Shown here in pieces: positions 15,183 to 20,951 of a DNA stretch of 20,951 nt. The notes beneath the pieces are model-generated. The model had not been told where the DNA came from. It ran no database searches and worked only from the letters and a program-made list of their open reading frames with translations. The stretch spans positions 1 to 20,951 of IMG/VR virus record IMGVR_UViG_3300010291_000124; one strand, written 5' to 3'. Made by a program: the position numbers and the translations under genes. Numbering within the stretch: position 1 is the stretch's first letter; each line of letters opens with the position of its first letter. This DNA is from a virus.

Positions 15183-15392
15183 CGCACCAAACCGGCTTTT
15201 TGGCCCCTAACCCATTGAGAGTGTTGAGATGACGCACTTCGGCTCAGATATTTCGATAGGGGGAGAAATTATCTCCCCAACCATCATCCCGTTCCCCTAT
15301 ATGAAAAGGTTGCCGGGGCAAGTGCGTCATCTCAACACTTTCAACGGCTTACACCCGAAATCGCGTCATCCTTGCGTCACCGGTGCGTCACC
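15167..15392. repeat. Symmetric iteron-like array downstream of the primase: candidate replication origin
   Basis: A TGACGCA core (or its complement TGCGTCA) occurs in two opposed groups. Forward copies are GGTGACGCAC at 15167-15176 and 15178-15187 (11-bp period) and GATGACGCAC at 15228-15237. Reverse copies are GTGCGTCA at 15322-15329, and GCGTCA cores at 15363, 15374 and 15385 (again 11 bp). Between the groups is less GC-rich sequence with a GGGGAGA/TCTCCCC hairpin (15260-15278). The first two copies lie over the primase stop. Repeats at helical-turn spacing next to a P4-type primase are how P4 and PICI origins are organised (family knowledge). Origin function is an inference; an operator for the packaging genes is the alternative. 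Confidence 0.65.
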
Positions 15393-15520
15393 CGAGGCGC
15401 CGAGCGCGCCCGCCCGAGGCGGGGTCAAGCCGGAAGGATCGGGAAAGCGGCGGTTCCTCCTGCGCCGATCCGTATGTGGGGACGCGCAGCGCATAAGCCC
15501 ACCAACGTCAGGGGGACGAT
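15183..15520. other. 338-nt non-coding region between primase and small terminase
   Basis: The left two thirds hold the iteron-like repeats and inverted repeat listed separately. The right part (15393-15520) contains one more potential hairpin, GGATCGG (15436-15442) with CCGATCC (15465-15471), and the GGGGGA ribosome site of the small terminase. An open frame from 15229 is judged non-coding because it is built over the repeats. I see no clear promoter for the packaging genes. Confidence 0.6.
15220..15339. repeat. Perfect 20-bp inverted repeat with an 80-nt centre
   Basis: The arm 15220-15239 (beginning AGTGTTGAGATGACG) is exactly complementary in reverse to 15320-15339. Partial symmetry extends about 8-9 nt further outward with a few mismatches. 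Each arm contains one iteron-like core. The centre has a smaller 7-bp hairpin (15260-15266 with 15272-15278). Confidence 0.85.
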
Positions 15521-16030
15521 ATGCCTAAACTAAACAGTTTGGAGTCCAAATCCGACTTCGCCGCTCGCGTCGGGCTGACCAAGGGGCGCATCTCGCAGCT
15601 GGTAGCCGAGGGGCTGCCGGTGCGCAGCGATGGCCGGATCGACGTGGCGGTGGGGCTCGCCTGGATCGAGAACAATCTCGACCCGGCCCGGCGCAACAAG
15701 GGCGGTGCTGCCAGCCAAGCCCGCAATCCGACCACGCTGGCCGAGGCGAAGCGGCTGCATGAGATTGTCAAGGTCCAGCGCGCCAAGCTGGCCTATGAGC
15801 GCGAGCGAGGGGAGTTGGTCGAGACCGCCGCCGCCACGCGCACGGTGTTCGCGCGTGCCCGCGCCGAACGCGACGCGCATATGGCGTGGGTGCAGCGCAC
15901 CGCCCCTCTGCTGGCCGCCGAGCTCGGGGCCGATCCTCGCGCCACCTTTGCCGCGCTCGACCGGATGATGCGTGAGCATCTCGAACATCTAGCCGACCTA
16001 CCTCTGGGGAGTATTGGCGATGGTACCTGA
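15521..16030 (+). CDS. Phage terminase small subunit (Nu1-like)
   Basis: 169 aa; the ATG follows a GGGGGA ribosome site. The N-terminal part is a winged-helix DNA-binding domain (SDFAARVGLTKGRISQLVAE, then GLPVRSDGRIDVAVGLAWI) as in lambda gpNu1. A long central helix (AEAKRLHEIVKVQRAKLAYE, then RERGELVETAAATR) is typical of the oligomerisation segment. The protein recognises the packaging site on phage DNA and hands it to the large subunit. Its end overlaps the large-subunit start by 11 nt. In satellites, the small terminase decides which genome is packaged, so this gene would be the key redirecting factor if the element is a satellite (inference). Confidence 0.88.
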   Translation: MPKLNSLESKSDFAARVGLTKGRISQLVAEGLPVRSDGRIDVAVGLAWIENNLDPARRNKGGAASQARNPTTLAEAKRLHEIVKVQRAKLAYERERGELVETAAATRTVFARARAERDAHMAWVQRTAPLLAAELGADPRATFAALDRMMREHLEHLADLPLGSIGDGT

Positions 16031-17831
16031 CATCGATCTCGCATGGCGGCGCGGCATCCGCCCCGAGCCGCCGATCCCGGTCTCGGATTGGGCCGACCGG
16101 CACCGCATACTGCCACCGACCTCCGCCGAGCCGGGCCGCTGGCGCACGGACCGCACGCCCTATCTGCGCGCGGTGATGGATGCGCTGTCCACCTCCAGCC
16201 CCTATGAACGCGTCGTGCTGATGAAAGGCGCGCAGACGGGCGGTTCGGAGGCGGGGCTGAACTGGCTGGGCTACATCATCCAGAACGCGCCCGGCATCGC
16301 CATGCTGGTGATGCCCTCCCTCGACATGGTGCGGCGGAACACCACCGTGCGGATCGACCCGCTCATCGAGGCGACACCCGCCCTGCGCGAACTGGTCGCC
16401 GCGCCCCGCTCCCGCGACGCCGGAAACAGCCTGTTCCGCAAGTCCTTCCCCGGCGGCCAGTTGGTGATGACCGGCGCCAATTCCGCCGTCGGCCTGCGGT
16501 CCACGCCCGTGCGCTATTTGTTCCTGGACGAGGTGGACGGCTATCCCGGCGACGCAGATGGCGAGGGCGATCCCGTCGATCTGGCAATCCAGCGCACCGC
16601 CACCTTCCGCGGGCGGCGCAAGATCTACATGGTCTCCACGCCGACCCTCAAAGGCCATTCCCGCATCGAGGCCGCCTTCGAGCACAGCGACCGGCGCTTC
16701 TACCACGTCCCCTGCCTGCATTGCGGCGACATGGCCCCGATCACCTGGGCGCGCATCCGCTGGCCCGAGGGGCGGCGCGATCAGGCGCATCTTGTCTGCG
16801 AGGCCTGCGGTGGTATCCATCACGAGCACGAGAAACCGCGCCTGCTGGCCGCAGGGGAATGGCGCGCGACGGCCCAAGGCGATGGCCGCACCGCAGGCTT
16901 CCACCTCTCCGCGCTCTATTCCCCATGGGAGACATGGGCCGAGATCGCCGCCGAGCATGGCCGGGTGCGCAAGGACCCCGCGCGCCTGCAGGTCTGGGTC
17001 AACACCAAGCTGGGCGAGTCGTGGGAGGACCAGGCGGGCGACACCGTTCCGGCTGATCCGCTGATGGCGCGACGCGAGGATTGGGGCGAGGCGCTGCCCG
17101 CCTCCGTCGCCGTGCTGACCGCAGGCGTCGACGTGCAGGGCGACCGGATCGAGGTGCAGATCCTCGGCTGGGGCCGCGACGAGGAGGCTTGGGTCATCGA
17201 CTACCGCGTGCTATGGGGTGACCCGTCCGGGCCGCGCCTCTGGTCCGATCTCGACATGGTCCTGCAGGCAACCTTCCCGCATCCCGCCGGGCTCGACCTG
17301 CCGGTGCGCGCGGCGGCCATCGACACTGGTGGCCACCACACCAAGATGGCCTACGAGTTCTGCCGCACCCGCCTCGCCCGCCGCATCTGGGCGATCAAGG
17401 GCCGAGGCGGACCCGGCATCCCAGTCTGGCCGCGCCGCCCGACGCGCACGAACAAGGGCAAGATCCCGCTGTTCATCGTGGGCGTCGATGCGGTGAAGGA
17501 CGCGGTCTATGCCCGCCTGCGCCTGACCGAGCCCGGCCCCGGCGCAATCCACTTTCCCCGCCGCCTCGACACCGACTATTTCCGCCAGCTCACCGCCGAG
17601 CGCGTCGTCACCCGCTTCGAGCGCGGACGCCCGATCCGCTCTTGGCAGCCCAAGCGCGAAGGCGAACGCAACGAGGCCCTCGACACCTTCGTCTACGCCC
17701 ACGCCGCTCTGCACGGCCTCATCAGCATGGGGCTCCGGCTGAACGAGGAGGTGGAGGGGGTGGCAGGGCAGGCAGCGGCGCGGTCAGGCGTCGTAACTGG
17801 GCTTGTGATCCGGTCGGCGTGGATGCGTTGA
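16020..17831 (+). CDS. Phage terminase large subunit (GpA-like)
   Basis: 603 aa from the ATG at 16020; a TTG at 16014 is nearer the ribosome site GGGGAG than is usual, so the ATG is preferred. The ATPase domain has a Walker A-like KGAQTGGSE (about 69-77) and Walker B LFLDEVDG (about 167-174). A zinc-binding insertion has CLHC (about 232-235) and CEAC (about 260-263). The nuclease domain follows, with GVDVQGDRIE (about 369-378) and a later AIDTGGHHTK. It powers DNA translocation into the prohead and cuts the concatemer. The end (VIRSAWMR) looks like a natural C-terminus although length is slightly short for the family. Packaging genes continue only after the inserted restriction-modification pair. 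Confidence 0.93.
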   Translation: MVPDIDLAWRRGIRPEPPIPVSDWADRHRILPPTSAEPGRWRTDRTPYLRAVMDALSTSSPYERVVLMKGAQTGGSEAGLNWLGYIIQNAPGIAMLVMPSLDMVRRNTTVRIDPLIEATPALRELVAAPRSRDAGNSLFRKSFPGGQLVMTGANSAVGLRSTPVRYLFLDEVDGYPGDADGEGDPVDLAIQRTATFRGRRKIYMVSTPTLKGHSRIEAAFEHSDRRFYHVPCLHCGDMAPITWARIRWPEGRRDQAHLVCEACGGIHHEHEKPRLLAAGEWRATAQGDGRTAGFHLSALYSPWETWAEIAAEHGRVRKDPARLQVWVNTKLGESWEDQAGDTVPADPLMARREDWGEALPASVAVLTAGVDVQGDRIEVQILGWGRDEEAWVIDYRVLWGDPSGPRLWSDLDMVLQATFPHPAGLDLPVRAAAIDTGGHHTKMAYEFCRTRLARRIWAIKGRGGPGIPVWPRRPTRTNKGKIPLFIVGVDAVKDAVYARLRLTEPGPGAIHFPRRLDTDYFRQLTAERVVTRFERGRPIRSWQPKREGERNEALDTFVYAHAALHGLISMGLRLNEEVEGVAGQAAARSGVVTGLVIRSAWMR

Positions 17832-17952
17832 TCCTACCGACAAATCGTCCGTTACTGCGGAGCTCGCCTATCTTCTGAAATCTGCGAAAATGAGGTTTCG
17901 CGATCAGTTTCGTGGATTATCAGAGCCTTCGCCAGGATTTCTGCGCCAGTGC
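17832..17952. other. Junction between terminase gene and the restriction-modification insert
   Basis: Base composition drops here compared with the terminase gene. GCGAAA (17884-17889) and TTTCGC (17896-17901) form a short hairpin between the convergent terminase and endonuclease genes; it could weakly terminate either. No small gene is evident. Confidence 0.4.
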
Positions 17953-18831
17953 TTACCTTTCATCGAGTTCCGCAGTGACGCCGCCCTTCGCCCGAACAAG
18001 CGCGACAAGTTCGGCCATGATGCGAGGCATCTCTTCGATTACTTCGTATCCGAAAAGAATCTCGTCCACGTAGCCCATGTGCAACATGTCCACCATGCGA
18101 CAGAGGTAAGAGCGTCCGCAATCCCACCAAGTATAATGAGCGTCAACGATGAGGTAATGCCGGACATCAATGCCCTCGTGCTCCCGAAGCTCCTCAAGCT
18201 CCATCCCGTCAAGCAACGTTTCATAGACACCGTCGGCGACGCGGCTGCCGAACGTTGTCGTGTAATAGTACTCCTTGATCTCCCAAACGGCGACTGGGTT
18301 TACGGCAGAGGGAAATGCTCCATCGACACGCCGCGCCAGCGTCCGTACAGGTACGCCATCTCGGGTGACAGTCGTCAGTTCGTGAGGGTCGTAATCGCAA
18401 GGGAGTCCCTCGGCGTGAGCCTCAACCATCATGTTGACCAAGCCCGTAAGGAACGCCTCGGCCTTCATCTCTCCCTTCTGCTTGTTCATCGGAATCGGGC
18501 AGGTGGGGTTCAGGCGTGCCTTGAGGGCATCGAATTCCGCCTTGGCCCTTGCCGCATCCATCAGACGCGGCTCCACGTATTCGTTCAGCACCTCAGCCCT
18601 GTAGCTAAAATACTCTTGCAAACCCCTCGCCAGCGGGGTCGGCGTGCCGTCACGCTCTCGCAGCACGGCATCGCTTAGGCCAAGTTCCCGAAATGCCTTC
18701 CGCATCGCGGGAAGGTCTGGAACTTTGATCCGACCAGTCCCCCGCTGCGTGTAGCCAACCGCTTGGCTGATGGTCCTAACACTTGCCCAGAATGTCTTGG
18801 GCTTCTGAAGAAAACGATGGTCCGGCCGCAC
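17953..18831 (-). CDS. Probable type II restriction endonuclease (PD-(D/E)XK-like)
   Basis: 292 aa from a GTG whose first base is at 18831, preceded by a GC-rich GCGGGGG ribosome-like site. The frame is open up to 18951, but that start would leave only 3 nt to the divergent methyltransferase, with no room for promoters, so the shorter form is preferred with moderate confidence. A nuclease-like core is visible: RVDGAFPSAV followed by VAVWEIKEYYYTT, giving Asp170 and Glu184-x-Lys186 in the short numbering. The segment MNKQKGEMKAEAFLTGLV precedes it. The pairing with a divergent D12-class adenine methyltransferase makes a restriction role likely. The exact family and recognition site cannot be read from the sequence. 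Lower G+C suggests acquisition as a cassette. Confidence 0.7.
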   Translation of the reverse strand: MRPDHRFLQKPKTFWASVRTISQAVGYTQRGTGRIKVPDLPAMRKAFRELGLSDAVLRERDGTPTPLARGLQEYFSYRAEVLNEYVEPRLMDAARAKAEFDALKARLNPTCPIPMNKQKGEMKAEAFLTGLVNMMVEAHAEGLPCDYDPHELTTVTRDGVPVRTLARRVDGAFPSAVNPVAVWEIKEYYYTTTFGSRVADGVYETLLDGMELEELREHEGIDVRHYLIVDAHYTWWDCGRSYLCRMVDMLHMGYVDEILFGYEVIEEMPRIMAELVALVRAKGGVTAELDER

Positions 18832-18915
18832 TGTGCCCCCGCGTGATGAGCTTGTTCGACGACCAGCCACGCGAATCCAAACTATGAACTTGGTTTCGGG
18901 CGCGCTGGGTGGTAT

Positions 18916-18953
18916 TTGGTAAGAATGGTATGACGCGAGGATAAAGAACACAA
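18916..18953. promoter_or_regulatory. Candidate overlapping divergent promoters of the R-M pair
   Basis: On the minus strand, TTGTGT (complement of 18948-18953) and TACCAT (complement of 18925-18930) are 17 bp apart, pointing to the endonuclease. On the plus strand, TTGGTA (18916-18921) and GATAAA (18940-18945) are 18 bp apart, pointing to the methyltransferase. The matches are partial. If real, the two promoters exclude each other and the methyltransferase message would be almost leaderless. Confidence 0.3.
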
Positions 18954-18954
18954 T

Positions 18955-19869
18955 ATGCAGTATGCCTTATTTGCCGAGGAGAGCGGGGATGTCGAGATCC
19001 GGTCAGATGGCTGGGTGCGGCGGAAAAAGGTCGCTCCGTTTAAGACACAGCTGCTCAAATGGATCGGCAACAAGCAGAAGTTCGCCCACGAGATCATTGG
19101 AACATTCCCTGAGGACTACGGCACCTACCATGAGCCTTTCATCGGGGCTGGTGGGGTCATGGCTGCGCTCTCGCCCAAAAGAGCCATCGGCTCAGATGTC
19201 TTCGGACCGCTCGTCGAGATATGGCAGACGCTTTCTTCCGACCCGGAACGCCTGAAGTCTTGGTACGCAACTCGATGGGCGATTTACAAGGACGGCGACC
19301 GCGTCGAGCAGTATGAGAAGATCAAGGCTTCATACAACGCAGAGCCCAACGGAGCTGACCTGCTCTTTCTCTGCCGTTCCTGCTATGGTGGTGTTGTCCG
19401 GTTTCGGAAACGCGACGGCTACATGTCCACGCCCTGCGGCGCGCACGAACCAATTCATCCCGCGTCTTTCTCCCAACGCGTCGATATCTGGCACAAGCGG
19501 ATGAAAGGTGCCCAGTTCGAGCGAATGGATTACGCAGAGGCGATGTCGCGGGCTCAACCCGGAGATTTGGTCTACTGCGATCCCCCCTACTCCTATTCGC
19601 AGGCGATACTTTACGGCGCGCAAGACTTCAAGCTTGAGGAGCTATTCACGGCGGTTGCGGACTGCAAAGAACGTGGCGTGCATGTCGCTCTCAGTATTGA
19701 TGGGACCAAAAAATCAGGGGAATTGTACTGTGACATTAAGATCCCTGAGGGCCTTTTCGAGAACGAACTGCTTGTGAACATTGGACGCTCAATGCTTCGG
19801 CGCTTTCAGATGGGTGGAAAAACGCTTGAAGCAGAAGAGGTGCGCGACCGCTTACTTCTGACCTACTGA
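18955..19869 (+). CDS. D12-class N6-adenine DNA methyltransferase
   Basis: 304 aa. Family motifs in the usual order: KWIGNK (35-40, motif X), EPFIGAGG (60-67, the S-adenosylmethionine loop), SD at 80-81, and the catalytic DPPY at 209-212. The MTase transfers a methyl group to N6 of adenine in a short recognition sequence (Dam/DpnM/EcoRV-M class); the specificity is not readable. The ATG has only a distant GAGGA ribosome-like site (about 13 nt), so translation may be near-leaderless. It is divergent from the endonuclease gene and probably protects element and host DNA from it. It is not a typical host Dam, as it is tied to a nuclease and has lower G+C than the phage genes around it. Confidence 0.92.
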   Translation: MQYALFAEESGDVEIRSDGWVRRKKVAPFKTQLLKWIGNKQKFAHEIIGTFPEDYGTYHEPFIGAGGVMAALSPKRAIGSDVFGPLVEIWQTLSSDPERLKSWYATRWAIYKDGDRVEQYEKIKASYNAEPNGADLLFLCRSCYGGVVRFRKRDGYMSTPCGAHEPIHPASFSQRVDIWHKRMKGAQFERMDYAEAMSRAQPGDLVYCDPPYSYSQAILYGAQDFKLEELFTAVADCKERGVHVALSIDGTKKSGELYCDIKIPEGLFENELLVNIGRSMLRRFQMGGKTLEAEEVRDRLLLTY

Positions 19870-20013
19870 AGTTCGGCCTGCAGCAGTTGCCTCGGCTTGT
19901 AGGCAAGAGGGCCTATCGGGAACCGCTGCATCAGCGCTGAGGAGCCGCTGCCCTTCGCGATTCCCAAACATTCCCAATAGCTTGACGGCCCGCTTTGTGC
20001 GATTCTGCCGCCC
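19870..20013. other. Junction between the R-M insert and the portal gene
   Basis: No gene with a ribosome site is visible in this 144-nt gap. In related phages a small head-tail connector gene (gpW-like) commonly lies between large terminase and portal; I find no such frame here. The portal ATG also lacks a good ribosome site, which fits an insertion that disturbed the original coupling (inference). Confidence 0.4.
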
Positions 20014-20951
20014 ATGCGGACCTTCCTCCATCGCCTTCTCGGCTTCGCGCGCGCTCGCGGTTTCGACGCTGCGGGTGGCGGGCGGCGTTGGGAGGGGGCG
20101 CGGACGGTCGACGGGCTGAACGCGGCGATCCTGGCGGGCGCGACCACGGCGGCGCGGCGGGCCGGGTGGTATGCGCGCAACAATCCGTGGGTCGCGGCGG
20201 CGGTGGACAGCCTGGTCGGCAATGTCGTCGGTGCCGGGATCAAACCGCAATCCACCCATCCCGAGCGCGCGGTGCGCGAACGGCTGCAGTTGCTGTGGCT
20301 GCGCTGGACCGATCATGCAGATCCTGGTGGGCTGGCCGACTTCTACGGGCTGCAGGCCATGGCCGTGCGCGCGATGATCGAGAGCGGGGAGAGCTTTGGC
20401 AGGCTCCGCGTCGCCATTGAGACCAGCGACCTTCCTCTTCACATCGAGCTTCTTGATCGCGAGCAGGTTCCCATGGACCTGCACCGCGAGATCGGCGGCG
20501 GGGCGCGGATCCGCGCGGGCATCGAGTTTGATGCCGCCGGTCGCCGGGTCGCCTATCGGGTCTTGTCCTCCCGCCCGGGCGATCCGCTGGGGTCTTCCCG
20601 CATTGACCCGCTCCGCGTTCCCGCCGCCGATTGCCTGCACTTATTCAAGCCGCTCGCGGCGGGGCAGCTGCGCGGGATCACCTGGCTCGCGCCGGTGCTG
20701 TTGCGGCTGCATGAGCTCGACCAGTTCGAGGACGCCGCGCTGGTGAAGGCCAAGGTCGCAGCGCTCTTCACCGGTTTCATCACCGATCCCGATGGGACGG
20801 CAGGCGGGCTCTCGGGCACGAACACCGGCGGCGCGCTGACCGTGGGCATGGAGCCCGGCAGCCTGATCCCGCTGCCGCCCGGCACCGACATCCGCTTCTC
20901 AAACCCGACCGAACACGATGCCTATGCGCCCTTCGTCAAGAACCACCTGCG
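20014..20951 (+). CDS. Phage portal protein, lambda gpB family (3' end off window)
   Basis: 312 codons are open from the ATG at 20014 to the window edge; the rest lies outside. The sequence matches the lambda-type portal family: ARRAGWYARNNPWVAAAVDS, then LVGNVVGAGIKPQ, IESGESFGRLRV, LLDREQVPMD, and LHLFKPLAAGQLRGITWLAP. Portals form the dodecameric channel at one capsid vertex through which the terminase packs DNA. No ribosome site is seen before the ATG, unlike most genes here. The gene resumes the high G+C and packaging function interrupted by the R-M pair. A usual family length of about 480-530 aa means that roughly 60 percent is visible. Confidence 0.9.
   Translation, partial: MRTFLHRLLGFARARGFDAAGGGRRWEGARTVDGLNAAILAGATTAARRAGWYARNNPWVAAAVDSLVGNVVGAGIKPQSTHPERAVRERLQLLWLRWTDHADPGGLADFYGLQAMAVRAMIESGESFGRLRVAIETSDLPLHIELLDREQVPMDLHREIGGGARIRAGIEFDAAGRRVAYRVLSSRPGDPLGSSRIDPLRVPAADCLHLFKPLAAGQLRGITWLAPVLLRLHELDQFEDAALVKAKVAALFTGFITDPDGTAGGLSGTNTGGALTVGMEPGSLIPLPPGTDIRFSNPTEHDAYAPFVKNHL

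Larger units (their letters stand above)
9471..20951 (+). mobile_element. Integrated phage-like element (prophage or phage satellite), right end outside window
   Basis: The element begins at the tRNA attachment core and carries integrase, AlpA-like regulators, a P4-type primase-helicase, a candidate origin, terminase subunits and a portal gene, nearly all on the plus strand in tight overlaps. An inserted restriction-modification pair is the only minus-strand exception. No repressor/antirepressor switch, recombination, lysis or tail gene is present in the visible 11.5 kb. Only 5.8 kb separates integrase start and small terminase, far more compact than a typical lambdoid prophage. This order is close to capsid-forming PICI satellites, but a compact prophage remains possible since the right part is not visible. 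Confidence 0.8.

Noticed and set aside
15167-15392. CRISPR array
   Set aside because: The repeats are about 10 bp, in both orientations, with irregular spacing and no unique spacers of constant length.
15229-15528. 99-aa plus-strand open frame after the primase
   Set aside because: It is built across the inverted repeat and iterons, has no ribosome site and an unnatural composition, and runs into the small terminase gene.
17700-17831. Terminase truncated by the R-M insertion
   Set aside because: The final residues look like a natural terminase C-terminus and all core motifs are present; the slightly short length alone is not enough.
17890-18678. 262-aa plus-strand open frame
   Set aside because: It is antisense to the restriction endonuclease-like gene and has no ribosome site or recognisable motif.

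Overview
The window looks like accessory DNA from a high-G+C alphaproteobacterium, most likely Rhodobacterales (Paracoccus/Rhodobacter-like). This rests on the strong GC bias at third codon positions, the initiator-tRNA fragment, and the style of the phage and regulator proteins. No species can be named from sequence alone. Two blocks meet at a 47-nt copy of the 3' end of an initiator tRNA gene (9471-9517).

Left block (1-9470), a defence-type cargo region. It holds an AlpA/MerR-like regulator running off the left edge; an AbiEi/AbiEii-type (type IV) toxin-antitoxin operon with its own promoter and a perfect inverted repeat (303-2049); a minus-strand three-gene operon (2009-4410) made of a DUF2188 protein and two proteins I do not recognise; a divergent XRE regulator plus ImmA/IrrE-type metalloprotease pair (4548-5800) that probably controls that operon or a neighbour; and a two-gene SIR2-APAZ / short prokaryotic Argonaute operon (5953-9290). 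The last matches the SPARSA type of NAD-depleting abortive-infection system and has visibly lower G+C than its surroundings.

Right block (9471-20951, continuing past the edge), an integrated phage-like element. From the attachment core rightwards it has a tyrosine integrase, a hypothetical protein, two small AlpA-like DNA-binding proteins, an unrecognised 155-aa protein, a P4-type primase-helicase, a non-coding region with seven iteron-like repeats in mirror symmetry (candidate replication origin), small and large terminase subunits, and the start of a lambda-type portal protein. A divergent lower-G+C restriction-modification pair (PD-(D/E)XK-like endonuclease and D12-class adenine methyltransferase) sits between terminase and portal. 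There is no visible lysogeny repressor or lysis module, only a compact int - AlpA - primase - ori - terminase - portal order. That order resembles capsid-forming phage-inducible chromosomal islands (cf-PICI satellites) as much as a complete prophage. The right end lies outside the window, so this cannot be settled here.

How it fits together: the att geometry predicts that the element extends rightwards to an intact initiator tRNA beyond the window, and that the left block is either flanking chromosome or an older island at the same tRNA. At least three recognisable anti-phage modules (AbiE-like, SIR2-APAZ/Ago, R-M) plus one possible unknown cassette lie within 20 kb. The most unusual items are the SPARSA operon, the symmetric iteron region, the satellite-like architecture, and the unrecognised XRE-ImmA-linked operon.
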